Positions 37,242 through 46,279 are shown, counted from the first letter of the stretch. The stretch is 64,000 nt of DNA from Streptomyces sp. NBC_00557 (GCF_036345995.1 NZ_CP107796.1:5518001-5582000), one strand, 5' to 3'. The notes: generated by a model not told the origin, from the sequence alone. Translations and numbers: made by a program.

Positions 37242-37592
37242 TCAGGCCGCGCGTACCTCGTACGCCGCCACCCGGACCTCCGCGTCGTCCAGGCACTGGC
37301 CGCTGACCAGGTCGAAGCGCTGCTTCAGCAGCGGGGAGGCCACGAACGGGCGGCCGGCGTGGGTGCCGGTCAGGCCGCGGGAGAGGACGGCGGCGCCGGT
37401 GAAGGGATCGCGGTTGTCGACGGCGTACAGGCGGTCGGCGCGGTCCCGGAAGAGGGCCACCTGGCGGCCGTCCGGCAGCAGGGCGGCCACCCCGCGGCCC
37501 GGCGTCAGCACGCTCAGGTCGCAGGCGGTGAACCAGCCCTCCGCCACGCGGAGCTGGACCTTCAGATCGGTGGTCTCGACAGCCAGGGTCAT
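37242..37592 (-). CDS. nirD: Nitrite reductase (NADH) small subunit NirD
   Basis: 116 residues with a Rieske-like fold that lacks the iron-sulfur ligands, as usual for assimilatory NirD. Recognised by GRGVAALLPDGRQVALFRD, YAVDNRDPF and the C-terminal LKQRFDLVSGQCLDD. It partners NirB in reducing nitrite to ammonium. ATG 37592 overlaps the nirB stop by ATGA. Confidence 0.93.
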   Translation of the reverse strand: MTLAVETTDLKVQLRVAEGWFTACDLSVLTPGRGVAALLPDGRQVALFRDRADRLYAVDNRDPFTGAAVLSRGLTGTHAGRPFVASPLLKQRFDLVSGQCLDDAEVRVAAYEVRAA

Positions 37593-40189
37593 CGGGCGCT
37601 TCCTTCCAGGACGTCGTCGGCGGGCCGCATGCCGATGTTCAGCAGCGGCAGGTCGGGCTTGATCTGGTCGCGCTCGGGGACGAAGGCGACGACCGGGTCC
37701 GGGGTGTCCGGGGCGTTCACGAAGGACACGAACCGGGCGAGCTTCTCGGGGTCGTTGATGGTCTCCGCCCACTCGTCGCGGTAGTGGGTGATGTGCGCCC
37801 GCATCAGCGCCTCCAGCTCGTCGCAGATGCCGAGCGAGTCGTGCACCACCACGTCCCGCACATGGTCGAGGCCGCCGGGGATGCGCTCCAGCCAGGTCGA
37901 GGTGCGCTCCAGGCGGTCGGCGGTGCGGATGTAGAACATCAGGAACCGGTCGATCAGACGGACCAGTTCGGCGTCGGACAGGTCCTGGGCCAGCAGGTCG
38001 GCGTGGCGCGGGGTGGCGCCGCCGTTGCCGCCGACGTACAGGTTCCAGCCGCCCGCGGTGGCGATCACCCCGAAGTCCTTCGACCGGGCCTCGGCGCACT
38101 CGCGCTGGCAGCCGGAGACCGCCGACTTCAGCTTGTGCGGCGACCGCAGGCCCCGGTAGCGCAGCTCCAGGTCGATCGCCATCTTCACCGAGTCCTGCAC
38201 CCCGTACCGGCACCAGGTGGAGCCCACGCAGGACTTCACGGTCCGCAGCGCCTTGCCGTACGCGTGGCCGGACTCGAAGCCGGCGTCCACCAGCCGGGCC
38301 CAGATGAGCGGCAGTTGCTCGACCCGGGCGCCGAACATGTCGATCCGCTGGCCGCCGGTGATCTTCGTGTAGAGGCCGAAGTCGCGGGCGATCTCGCCGA
38401 TCACGATGAGCTTCTCGGGCGCGATCTCACCGCCGGGGATGCGCGGCACCACCGAGTACGAGCCGTTCTTCTGCAGGTTGGCCAGGAAGTGGTCGTTGGT
38501 GTCCTGCAGGGCCGCCTGCTCGCCGTCCAGGACATAGCCGCTCGCGCCGATCGCCGGGGCGAGCGAGGCGATGATCGAGCCGACCGCCGGCTTGCAGACC
38601 TCGCAGCCGTCGCCGCCCCGGGCGCCCTCACGGCCGTACCGGTCCAGCAGCTCCTGGTACGACGTGATGCGCAGGGCGAGGACGATCTCGTACAGCTCCT
38701 CGCGGGTCTGGGCGAAGCAGCCGCACAGGCCCTTGTCGACCTCGACGCCGGAAGCCTCCAGCTCGGCGTTGACGAGCTGGCCGAGCACCTTCACGCAGGA
38801 GCCGCAGCCGGTGCCGGCCTTGGTGCACTTCTTCACCTCCGGCACGGTGGTGCACCGGTGCTCCGTCACCGCGCCCCGGATGGTGCCCTTGCTGACGTTG
38901 TGGCAGGAGCAGATGATCGCCTCGTCCGGCAGGGCGGACGGGCCGAGCTGAGCCCCCGAGCCGGCTCCGGCGGGCAGGACGAGCGACTCGGGGGAGACGG
39001 GGGGCACCGAACCGGTCAGCGCGCGCAGGGTGCCGTACGCCTCGGCGTCGCCGACCAGGATGCCGCCGAGCAGCGTGCCGTCCGGGCCGATGACCAGCTT
39101 CTTGTACAGGCCCGCTCGGGAGTCGGAGTAGACGACGTCCAGGCAGTCCTCGGCGGTGCCGTGCGCGTCGCCGAAGGACGCCACGTCCACGCCGAGCAGC
39201 TTCAGCTTGGTGGACAGGTCGGCGCCGGTGAAGGACGCCTCGTCCCCGGCGATGGCGGCCGCGGCGGTCTCCGCCTGCTCGTAGCCGGGCGCCACCAGGC
39301 CGTACACCCGGCCGTCCGCCGCCAGCGCGCACTCGCCGATCGCGAACACGTGCGGGTCGCCGACGGTACGGCACTGCTCGTCGACCGTGATGCCGCCGCG
39401 CTCGCCGACCGCGAGGCCGCAGTCCCGGGCCAGCTGGTCGCGCGGGCGCACTCCGGCGCTGAACACCACCATGTCGGTGGCCAGTTCGGAGCCGTCGGAC
39501 AGCTTCATGCCGGTGACGGCGCCGGAGGCGTCCGTGACGATCTCCTGCGTGCCCACGCCCGTGTGCACGGTCAGACCCATGCCCTCGATGGTCCGCAGCA
39601 GCGCCGCGCCACCGCCCTCGTCGACCTGTACCGGCATCAGGCGCGGCGCGAACTCCACGATGTGCGTGGCCAGTCCGAGCCCGTTGAGTGCGCCGGCCGC
39701 CTCCAGGCCGAGCAGGCCGCCGCCGACCACCGCGCCGGTCCTCGCCCGCGTCTTCGCGTACTCCTCGATGGCGAGCAGGTCCTCGATGGTCCGGTAGACG
39801 AAACAGCCCTCGGCGTCCTTGTTCGGCACCGGCGGCACGAACGGGTAGGAGCCGGTGGCCAGCACCAGGGTGTCGTACGCGAAGACCCGGCCGGACCTGG
39901 CGGTCACCTTCCTGCCCGCGCGGTCGACGGTCTCGGCGGGATCGCCGACGTACAGTTCGATGCCGTGCGCGTCGATGAACTCCTGGTCGGTCAGCGACAG
40001 TTCCTCGGGGCTCTTGCCCGAGAAGTACGAGGTGAGGGCGACGCGGTCGTAGGCGGGGCGCGGCTCCTCGCACAGCACGACCACGCGGTGCGTGGCGGTC
40101 AGGCCGCGCTCGGCGAGCGCTTCGAGGAAGCGCTGGCCGACCATGCCGTGGCCGACGAGCACGATCGTGGGGGTGGTGTCCGTGGACAT
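37589..40189 (-). CDS. nirB: Nitrite reductase (NADH) large subunit NirB
   Basis: 866-residue siroheme enzyme reducing nitrite to ammonium with NADH in the cytoplasm. The N-terminal FAD/NAD pyridine nucleotide oxidoreductase part (about 1-400) starts TIVLVGHGMVGQRFLEAL. BFD-like [2Fe-2S] motifs follow (ICSCHNVSKG with GTGCGSCVK, about 425-480), then the sulfite/nitrite reductase domains with siroheme-[4Fe-4S] ligands CVGSTWC and CQREC. Both ends overlap neighbours by ATGA, so the three-gene unit is translationally coupled. Siroheme probably comes from the chelatase at 52213. Confidence 0.95.
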   Translation of the reverse strand: MSTDTTPTIVLVGHGMVGQRFLEALAERGLTATHRVVVLCEEPRPAYDRVALTSYFSGKSPEELSLTDQEFIDAHGIELYVGDPAETVDRAGRKVTARSGRVFAYDTLVLATGSYPFVPPVPNKDAEGCFVYRTIEDLLAIEEYAKTRARTGAVVGGGLLGLEAAGALNGLGLATHIVEFAPRLMPVQVDEGGGAALLRTIEGMGLTVHTGVGTQEIVTDASGAVTGMKLSDGSELATDMVVFSAGVRPRDQLARDCGLAVGERGGITVDEQCRTVGDPHVFAIGECALAADGRVYGLVAPGYEQAETAAAAIAGDEASFTGADLSTKLKLLGVDVASFGDAHGTAEDCLDVVYSDSRAGLYKKLVIGPDGTLLGGILVGDAEAYGTLRALTGSVPPVSPESLVLPAGAGSGAQLGPSALPDEAIICSCHNVSKGTIRGAVTEHRCTTVPEVKKCTKAGTGCGSCVKVLGQLVNAELEASGVEVDKGLCGCFAQTREELYEIVLALRITSYQELLDRYGREGARGGDGCEVCKPAVGSIIASLAPAIGASGYVLDGEQAALQDTNDHFLANLQKNGSYSVVPRIPGGEIAPEKLIVIGEIARDFGLYTKITGGQRIDMFGARVEQLPLIWARLVDAGFESGHAYGKALRTVKSCVGSTWCRYGVQDSVKMAIDLELRYRGLRSPHKLKSAVSGCQRECAEARSKDFGVIATAGGWNLYVGGNGGATPRHADLLAQDLSDAELVRLIDRFLMFYIRTADRLERTSTWLERIPGGLDHVRDVVVHDSLGICDELEALMRAHITHYRDEWAETINDPEKLARFVSFVNAPDTPDPVVAFVPERDQIKPDLPLLNIGMRPADDVLEGSAR

Positions 40190-41406
40190 CAGGAGCCTCC
40201 GTCGTTGGTGAGCAGGTGGAGCAGGGGGCCGCCGTCCGTCGGGAGCGGCTCTGCTCCCTCCCAGGCGCGGGCGAGCGCGCCGACGGTGCCGAGTTCGCCG
40301 ACGAGGACCCCGCCGACCAGGCGGTCGTCGCGGACGACGACCTTGCGGTAGGTGCCGCGGGTGGCGTCGGCGAGCCGCACGACGTCGTCGCCGGGGCGGG
40401 CCTCGGTCTCGCCGAACGCGGCGAGGTCGAAGGGGGAGCCCGGGCCGGTGAGGGTCAGCCGGGTCAGGGAACGCGTGCCGGAATACCGGGCGCGGGAGTC
40501 GCCCGCGAGCAGCTCGGCGAGCGCGTCGGCCTGTTCGAGCGCCGGCGAGGCCAGGCCGTAGACCGTGCCGTCGTGCTGCACGCAGTCGCCGACGGCACGG
40601 ATGTGCGGGTCGGAGGTGCGCAGCTCGTCGTCGACGAGGATGCCCTTGTGGACGGCGAGGCCGGCCTGCTCGGCGAGCCCGGTGCGCGGGCGCACCCCGC
40701 AGGCGAGGACGACCAGGTCGGCGTCGAGCGCGTACCCGTCGGCCAGTTCCACCGACCGGACGGCTCCCGCGACGCAGCGCACGTCCCGCACCCGGCACTC
40801 GGTGTGCACCTCGACGCCCAGGCCGGTGAGGTGCCGCAGCACCAGCCGGGAGGCGTCCGGGTCGAGCTGGCGTTCCATGAGCCGCTCGGCCTGCTGGGCG
40901 AGGACCACCTGCGCGCCGCGCACGGCGAGCGCGCGGGCCGCGGAGACGCCGAGCAGTCCGCCGCCGATGACGACCGCGCGCACCCCCGGCCGGACCGCCT
41001 TGGCCAGCCCCAGGCAGTCGTCCATCGTGCGGAACGCGTGGACGCCCTCGGGAAGTTGGCGATCGGGGGTGAACAGACCGCGCAGCGGCGGCAGCACGGG
41101 GTTGGACCCGGTGGCGAGAACCAGCGTGTCGTATGCGATCGAGGAGCCGTCGGCGCACTCGACGGTCCGGGCGCCCCGGTCGATGCCGGTGACCCGGGCG
41201 CGCAGCAGCCCGTCCGGCGCGGGCAGGCCGATCACCTCGGGGGCGTACCGGCCGGCCAGCACCTCGGCGAGCAGCACCCGGTTGTACGGCGGGTGCTCCT
41301 CCTCGCCGACGAGCAGCGCGGGCGTGCCCAGCTCGCCGAGCCGCCGGGCGAGCCGTACGCCCGCGAGGCCGGCGCCGATCACCACCACACGCGTATTCGA
41401 GGTCAT
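40189..41406 (-). CDS. NAD(P)/FAD-dependent oxidoreductase of the nitrite reductase operon
   Basis: 405 residues. A two-dinucleotide-binding-domain flavoprotein, similar to the N-terminal half of NirB next to it. FAD site VVVIGAGLAGVRLARRL; NAD site AVVIGGGLLGVSAARAL; second FAD motif IRAVGDCVQHDG. No iron-sulfur motif. It may feed electrons to nitrite or nitrate reductase; NasA here has no reductase subunit of its own. First gene of the operon; AGGGAC precedes the ATG and a GlnR-like box lies 23 bp further upstream. Confidence 0.9.
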   Translation of the reverse strand: MTSNTRVVVIGAGLAGVRLARRLGELGTPALLVGEEEHPPYNRVLLAEVLAGRYAPEVIGLPAPDGLLRARVTGIDRGARTVECADGSSIAYDTLVLATGSNPVLPPLRGLFTPDRQLPEGVHAFRTMDDCLGLAKAVRPGVRAVVIGGGLLGVSAARALAVRGAQVVLAQQAERLMERQLDPDASRLVLRHLTGLGVEVHTECRVRDVRCVAGAVRSVELADGYALDADLVVLACGVRPRTGLAEQAGLAVHKGILVDDELRTSDPHIRAVGDCVQHDGTVYGLASPALEQADALAELLAGDSRARYSGTRSLTRLTLTGPGSPFDLAAFGETEARPGDDVVRLADATRGTYRKVVVRDDRLVGGVLVGELGTVGALARAWEGAEPLPTDGGPLLHLLTNDGGS

Positions 41407-41429
41407 GTCCCTGAGCGTGCGGTCCCGAC

Positions 41430-41467
41430 GTTACCCGGCCGCATCACGCCTGTTTCCCGTGAGGAAC
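41430..41467 (-). promoter_or_regulatory. GlnR-like operator upstream of the nir operon
   Basis: In coding orientation, GTTCC-n6-GAAAC-n6-GATGC-n6-GTAAC. This matches the alternating GTnAC/GAAAC half-sites with 6-bp spacers of GlnR boxes at 16 of 20 defined positions. It ends 23 bp before the start codon. Confidence 0.55.
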
Positions 41468-41589
41468 GCTGCCCTCAGCCTGCGGCGCCCGGGCCTGTGA
41501 GGTCCGGGGAGCGATCGGTCGTCCTCCGGCCGAGCCGCCGCCGGGGCCGGCCACGGCCGGGGGACTGCCGTCGCGGCGGGCCGCGGGTC

Positions 41590-41830
41590 GGTACGGCGTG
41601 TGTGGGCGGGGGCTGCTGGTGGGGCGGGTCGCGGGCCGGTGCGGCTTGTGCGGGCGGAGGCTGCTGGTGGGGCGGGTCGCGGACCGGGACGGCTCGGCCG
41701 GACGGGGATTCCCGGCGGGGCGGGTCCCGGGCCGGTACGGCTCGGCCGGGCGGGGACCCGTCGCAGCGCACCGCATGGCGATACGGGCCGTCCGGGCGGG
41801 GGCTCCCGGCGGGGTCGGCCGCAGGGCGAT
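41590..41830. repeat. Degenerate 48-bp tandem repeat between the nir operon and the TauE gene
   Basis: GCTGCTGGTGGGGCGGGTCG occurs at 41612 and again at 41660, with a diverged third unit at 41708, giving a 48-bp period (16 codons). Both strands are open across the block, so coding status cannot be read from the frame. No start signals are visible, so I treat it as intergenic. The gap 41407-41872 otherwise holds the GlnR-like site. Confidence 0.65.
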
Positions 41831-41872
41831 ACGGCTCCGCGCCCTTCGGGCGCCGAGGTTAGGGTCGCGATC

Positions 41873-42655
41873 ATGTCCGACATACCCATGACGACCGTGG
41901 CCCTGCTGTGCGCCGCCTCGCTGGCGGCCGGGTGGATCGACGCCGTGGTGGGCGGAGGCGGCCTGCTGCTTCTGCCGGCCCTGCTGCTCGGGCTGCCGCC
42001 GGCGACCCCGGCCGCGTGGGCGCTCGGCACCAACAAGGCCGTCGCGATCGTCGGCACCACCGGGGCGGCGGTGACGTACGCCCGCAGGGCGCCGGTGGAC
42101 GTCGGCACGGCCGTACGCATCGGGCTCGCCGCCCTCGCCGGTTCCTCGGCGGGCGCCTTCCTCGCGGCCGGGATGAGCACGGCGGTCCTCAAACCGGTGA
42201 TCATGGCGGTGCTGCTCGGGGTCGCCGCGTTCGTGATCCTGCGCCCGGCCTTCGGCACCGCTCCGGCGCCCGGGCCGGCCACCCGGCGGCAGAAGCTCGC
42301 CGCGATCGGCCTGGCCGGCCTGGGCATCGGCTTCTACGACGGCCTGATCGGCCCCGGCACCGGGACCTTCCTGGTGCTGGCCCTGACCGCGCTCCTGAGG
42401 CTCGACCTGGTGACCGCCTCCGCCACCGCGAAGATCGTCAACTGCTGCACCAACGCGGGTGCCCTCGCCATGTTCGCGTACCAGGGAACGGTGCTGTGGA
42501 AGCCTGCGGCCCTGCTGGCCGTCTTCAACCTCGCGGGCGGCACCCTCGGCGCCCGCACCGCGCTCGAACAGGGCAGCGGCTTCGTCCGGGTGGTGCTGCT
42601 GACGGTCGTCTTCGCGCTGGTGGCGAACCTGGCGTACGAGCAGTGGGCGGCGTAA
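41873..42655 (+). CDS. TauE/SafE family membrane permease
   Basis: 260 residues, about eight transmembrane segments, of the family that exports sulfite, sulfoacetate or related anions. Typical repeats are WIDAVVGGGGLLLLPALLL and GFYDGLIGPGTGTFLVLAL, and ALGTNKAVAIVGTTGA. A longer in-frame upstream reading exists but consists of the 48-bp repeats; ATG 41873 starts the conserved sequence. The ribosome binding site is weak (GAGGTTAGG). Confidence 0.9.
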   Translation: MSDIPMTTVALLCAASLAAGWIDAVVGGGGLLLLPALLLGLPPATPAAWALGTNKAVAIVGTTGAAVTYARRAPVDVGTAVRIGLAALAGSSAGAFLAAGMSTAVLKPVIMAVLLGVAAFVILRPAFGTAPAPGPATRRQKLAAIGLAGLGIGFYDGLIGPGTGTFLVLALTALLRLDLVTASATAKIVNCCTNAGALAMFAYQGTVLWKPAALLAVFNLAGGTLGARTALEQGSGFVRVVLLTVVFALVANLAYEQWAA

Positions 42656-42692
42656 CGGGCGGCGGGCCGGCGGGCGGCCCGCGTCCGGTGGG

Positions 42693-43331
42693 TCAGCGGC
42701 TTCCGGTGAGGTGCGCGAACACCACGACGTTGCCCAGGTAGCCGGTGCTCTTCGAATAGCCGCCGCCGCAGGTGATGACGCGGAGCTCGGGGCGGGGTGC
42801 GGCGCCGTACACCTTGTCGTCGGGGAAGTTGTTCGCCGCGTACACCTCCACCGCGTCCACCGTGAACACGGCCACGGAGCCGTCCCGGCGGTCCACGTCG
42901 ATACGGGCGCCCCGTTTCAGCGCGCCGAGGTCGTAGAAGACGGCGGGGCCCTCGGCGTTGTCGACATGGCCGGCGACGATCGCGGTGCCGGTCTCGCCGG
43001 GCATGGTGCCGGCCTCGTACCAGCCGGCCAGGTTCTTGTACCGGGCGGGCGGCACGTCCAGGCTGCCGGAGCGGGTGAGGGACAGGCCCATCAGCGGGGC
43101 GTTCACGCGTATGGAGGGGATCCGTATGCGGGTGGGCACCGACGGGGCGAGGGCGGGGGCGGCGGACCGCGCGCCTCCCGGTTCCGGGCGGCCCTCGGCG
43201 GCGGCCGGCTGGGGCGGCGCGTGCGTGCCGCTGGCGCCGCCCAGCAGCCACACCCCGGAGCCGAGCGCCACGACGGTGACCGCGGCTATCGCGGTGTCGC
43301 CGAGCCTGTCGTGCCTGCTTCTCCTGCGCAT
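42693..43331 (-). CDS. Class F sortase
   Basis: 212 residues. An N-terminal membrane anchor (about 13-31), a Pro/Ala-rich linker and a sortase barrel (about 66-212) with His122 in VAGHVDNAEG and Cys188 in VITCGGGYSKSTGY. I do not see an Arg at the place after the Cys where most sortases keep one. Transpeptidases of this class join surface proteins to the cell wall or act on other acceptors. ATG 43331 follows GGAGAGG. The next gene upstream, on the same strand, encodes an anchored secreted protein that may be its partner. Confidence 0.9.
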   Translation of the reverse strand: MRRRSRHDRLGDTAIAAVTVVALGSGVWLLGGASGTHAPPQPAAAEGRPEPGGARSAAPALAPSVPTRIRIPSIRVNAPLMGLSLTRSGSLDVPPARYKNLAGWYEAGTMPGETGTAIVAGHVDNAEGPAVFYDLGALKRGARIDVDRRDGSVAVFTVDAVEVYAANNFPDDKVYGAAPRPELRVITCGGGYSKSTGYLGNVVVFAHLTGSR

Positions 43332-43677
43332 ACCAACCTCTCCGAAGGCAGACCCCGAGAACTCGTGGCGGCGGGCCTCCGGGTGGTGCGGAGGCGATCC
43401 CGGACGACCTCCGGGGGCTGCCGGGACCTCCCGGAGGGACCCGCCTGGACCTCCTGGGGGAACCCCGGGACCTCGGTGGCGGCCCTGCCCGGCGCTGCCG
43501 GAACCTCCCTTTTGCACCTGGAAGACCTCTGGCAGCGGTCCTCCGAGGGCTCCCGGAGGGGACGTCCGCGATGCGGAGCCCTCTGGAGGGGCCCTCCCCC
43601 TCCGGGCCGCGAGGGGCATCGGACCCGGAGGGGGTGGGACGTTGCGGTACCGGTGGACGGACAGCGGAGGGTGTCCG
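43332..43677. other. GC-rich gap with scattered CCTCCGGGAGG-type hairpins
   Basis: 346 bp between the sortase and the secreted protein gene. It contains many short imperfect palindromes built from GGACCTCC, CTCCCGGAGG and GGAGGGG, which could be termination or processing signals. Minus-strand readings are Pro/Gly-rich, with no start signals, and are not taken as coding. Confidence 0.45.
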
Positions 43678-44184
43678 TCAGATCCCGTCGCCTCTCGCCC
43701 GGCGATGCAGGAGCCAGGTACCGCCCGCGGCGGCGACGGCCAGTGCCGCCACACCCGCCGTGGTCTGCACGGGGTCGGTGCCGAGTGCGCCGCCGACCCC
43801 CGTCTTCATGCTTCCCCGCGGCTGCGCCTGTTCGTGCGCCGCGCTCACCGAGACCACCAGGTCGCCCGTGACCTGCCGTCCGCCCTCCGCGCACTTGGCG
43901 ACGATCTCGTACGTCCCTGGCTGCGCCCCCGGCGGCACCTGGAACTGGCCGATCGCCTCGCCCTGGTGCGAGCTGGGCGCCAGCGTGAAGGTGCCGGCGC
44001 CGACCGCGCCCGCGTCCCCGACCGCCGAGCCCTTCTCGCCGCACGCCGCGGTGTTCACCGTGACCTGGCCGCCGGGCGTCACGGTGGCGGGGTACACGTC
44101 CAGGCTGCCGGTACCGGCCCAGGCGGGCGCCGCGGCCGCCACGACGAGCGCGGTACCGGTCAGCAGACGGGCGGTGCGTAGCAT
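43678..44184 (-). CDS. Secreted, C-terminally anchored protein next to the class F sortase
   Basis: 168 residues. Sec signal peptide (cleavage near AWAG, residue 23), an all-beta domain (about 25-112) with two Cys (NTAACGEKG, VAKCAEGG), a Gln/Pro-rich linker, then GVGGALGTDPVQ, a hydrophobic segment (about 143-160) and a basic tail HRRARGDG. This resembles a cell-wall sorting layout, but there is no LPxTG. Function unknown. The linker GSMKTGVGG might be a non-standard sorting site; that is a guess. GGGGAGC precedes the ATG. Confidence 0.8.
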   Translation of the reverse strand: MLRTARLLTGTALVVAAAAPAWAGTGSLDVYPATVTPGGQVTVNTAACGEKGSAVGDAGAVGAGTFTLAPSSHQGEAIGQFQVPPGAQPGTYEIVAKCAEGGRQVTGDLVVSVSAAHEQAQPRGSMKTGVGGALGTDPVQTTAGVAALAVAAAGGTWLLHRRARGDGI

Positions 44185-44404
44185 GGGTGCTCCCCGGAGC
44201 TTGTCCGACTGGTGTGTGCCCTGCCCTTCCGAGGTAACTGGCTCCGGCCCACGGCCGCTCGCTGACGCCGCGTCAGGAATGCGGTGAACGGGTGTCGCGC
44301 CCCGCCCCCACACGGACCAGCCGCCGGAGCGTTCCCGCAGGTCACAGGCGGCGCGAAGGGCGCGATGAGAGGGCTGTGCGAAGAGAACACGAATGGAGTG
44401 CGCC

Positions 44405-44453
44405 GGAACGCGGCAGGCCGGCGCCCCGTCCCGGCGCCGGCCTGCCGCGTTCC
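44405..44453 (-). terminator. Terminator after the M4 metalloprotease
   Basis: Perfect 21-bp arms (44405-44425 and 44433-44453) with a 7-base loop, 27 bp downstream of the protease stop on the minus strand. One of the strongest hairpins in the window. The rest of 44185-44479 shows no gene. Confidence 0.85.
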
Positions 44454-44479
44454 GCACGCGTCCGGGTTCCCCCGGTGGC

Positions 44480-46132
44480 TCAGTTCACGTTGACGGCGCT
44501 CCAGGCCGAGGCCACGGCGTTGTACTCGGTGCTGCCCGCGCCGTACAGGTCCTTGGCGGCGTTGAGGGTGGCCGTGCGCGCCCCCGCGTAGTTCGTCGAG
44601 GAGGTCATGTAGACCGTCAGCGCCCGGTACCAGATCCTGCCGACCTTGTCGCGGCCGATGCCGGTGACCGTGGAGCCGTTGTAGGTGGGGGAGTCGTAGC
44701 CGACGCCGTTGATGGTCTTCGGGCCGCTGCCCTCGGCCAGCAGATAGGCGAAGTGGTTGGCGACGCCGGAGGAGTAGTGGACGTCGAGGTTGCCGACCGA
44801 ACTGCTCCAGTAGTCGGCCGAGTTGCCGTCCCTGGACGGCTTGTCCATGTAGCGCAGGGCGGTCTGGCCGAAGCCGGGCTTCACGATCTTCTCGCCGATG
44901 AGGTAGTCACCGGGGTCGGAGGGGTTGTTCGCGTACCACTCCACCATCGTGCCGAGGATGTCCGAGGTGGCCTCGTTGAGCCCGCCGGACTCGCCCGAGT
45001 AGGTCAGCGCGGCCGTCTTGGAGGTGACGCCGTGCGTCATCTCGTGCCCGGCGACGTCGAGGGCGACCAGCGGCCCGAAGGTGGTCCCGTCCCCGTCGCC
45101 GTACGTCATGCAGAAGCAACTGTCGTCCCAGAAGGCGTTGTTGTAGTTGCTGCCGTAGTGGACGCGGTTGTACGACCCCTTGCCGTCGCCGCCGATGCCG
45201 CTGCGCCCGTGGACGTTCTTGTAGTAGTCCCACGTCATGTCCGTGCCGTACTGGGCGTCGACGGCGGCCGAGGCGCGGTCGGCGGTGGTGCCGCTGCCCC
45301 AGTGGTTGTCGGCGTCGGTGAACAGGTTCGCGGGCGCCCGGCTGAAGCAGACGCCGAGGACGCACAGGTCCGTCTTGCCCCCGGCGTCCCCGGTGTAGGT
45401 GTTGCCGCGCGTCGGATCCTTGAGCTGGTACGACGACCCCGACTGCGTGGTCTCCAGCGGCACCGTCCCGCTGTAGAGGGACTTGCCGTCGCCGGCGGCG
45501 GTCTCGATGCTGTCCCAGGCGTCGATCTGGCGCCCGGTGCGCGCGTCGGTCAGCACGGTGCGGGCGACCGGGTTGCCGAGCGAGTCCAGGCCGGCGGCGT
45601 CGGTGCGCCAGGCGAGCCTGGGGCTGCCGTGCAGGGCGTCGACGATCAGCCGGGGCCTGGCCTTGACCTGCCTGAGCGTGTCGCCGAGATGGAGGGCGCG
45701 CAGCGCGTTCACGGCGAGGTCGGCGGCCTTGGTGGCGGAAACCGCCGGGAGGATCGAGTCCAGCGATATGGTCCCGCGGGTGGCCCGGTCGGCGCTGCGG
45801 TAGGCGCCGTCGGGAGCGAGGTGGACCACGAAGTCGCCGCCCAGGACGGGCAGTCCGCGGTAGGTGCGGTCGTAACGGACGTGCTGGGTGCCGTTGCGGT
45901 CCACGATCACGTCGCGGACGCTGGTCTGCTCGGCGGAGGTCAGGCCCAGGCTGGTGGCGTGGGCGAGGAGCGCGGACGCCGCGTGCTGGATCGCGGTGGC
46001 CCGGGTCGGTCTGGCGTCGGCGTGGGCGGTGGGGGAGAGGGCCACGGACAGCAGGGTCGCGGTGGTGACGGCGACGCCGGCGGTGGTGGCGCGGCGACGG
46101 GACCCTCGGACGTGCTGGCGTATCCGGCTCAT
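44480..46132 (-). CDS. Secreted M4 family zinc metalloprotease (thermolysin-like)
   Basis: 550-residue preproenzyme: signal peptide (to about AHA, residue 39), an FTP/PepSY-like propeptide (about 45-215) that folds and inhibits the protease, then the M4 catalytic domain. Zinc ligands are His363 and His367 in HEMTH and Glu387 in GGLNEATSD; the catalytic base is Glu364. The C-terminal helical half contains HYSSGVANHFAYLLAEG. Four cysteines (DLCVLGVCFS, DSCFCMTYG) probably form disulfides. ATG 46132 with GAGGAG upstream is preferred to an in-frame start at 46216. It presumably degrades external protein for nitrogen. Confidence 0.94.
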   Translation of the reverse strand: MSRIRQHVRGSRRRATTAGVAVTTATLLSVALSPTAHADARPTRATAIQHAASALLAHATSLGLTSAEQTSVRDVIVDRNGTQHVRYDRTYRGLPVLGGDFVVHLAPDGAYRSADRATRGTISLDSILPAVSATKAADLAVNALRALHLGDTLRQVKARPRLIVDALHGSPRLAWRTDAAGLDSLGNPVARTVLTDARTGRQIDAWDSIETAAGDGKSLYSGTVPLETTQSGSSYQLKDPTRGNTYTGDAGGKTDLCVLGVCFSRAPANLFTDADNHWGSGTTADRASAAVDAQYGTDMTWDYYKNVHGRSGIGGDGKGSYNRVHYGSNYNNAFWDDSCFCMTYGDGDGTTFGPLVALDVAGHEMTHGVTSKTAALTYSGESGGLNEATSDILGTMVEWYANNPSDPGDYLIGEKIVKPGFGQTALRYMDKPSRDGNSADYWSSSVGNLDVHYSSGVANHFAYLLAEGSGPKTINGVGYDSPTYNGSTVTGIGRDKVGRIWYRALTVYMTSSTNYAGARTATLNAAKDLYGAGSTEYNAVASAWSAVNVN

Positions 46133-46208
46133 CGGTCTCCTCGGGGAGGGGGGAAGCGCCTGGCAGGGCGTGGGGGGCGGCGGCGCTGTTCCCAGAGATT
46201 TAAGGAGC

Positions 46209-46222
46209 CATGACATGTCATG
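46209..46222. promoter_or_regulatory. 14-bp perfect palindrome in the protease/GGCT divergent region
   Basis: CATGACATGTCATG, 77 bp before the protease start and 58 bp before the GTG of the divergent gene. Likely a repressor or activator site; the regulator is not identified. Confidence 0.5.
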
Positions 46223-46279
46223 TCCATAGCCCCGTCATGGAGATGTGTGTGGAGCCGAAGGGGGTACAGAATCGTTTCC

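Noticed and set aside
41444..41776. 110-residue minus-strand ORF over the 48-bp repeats
   Set aside because: Arg/Pro-rich repeat reading without a ribosome binding site; it also overlaps the putative nir operator.
43332..43677. Collagen-like Gly/Pro N-terminal extension of the sortase
   Set aside because: The ATG at 43331 has a good ribosome binding site and is directly followed by the membrane anchor; the upstream reading has neither.
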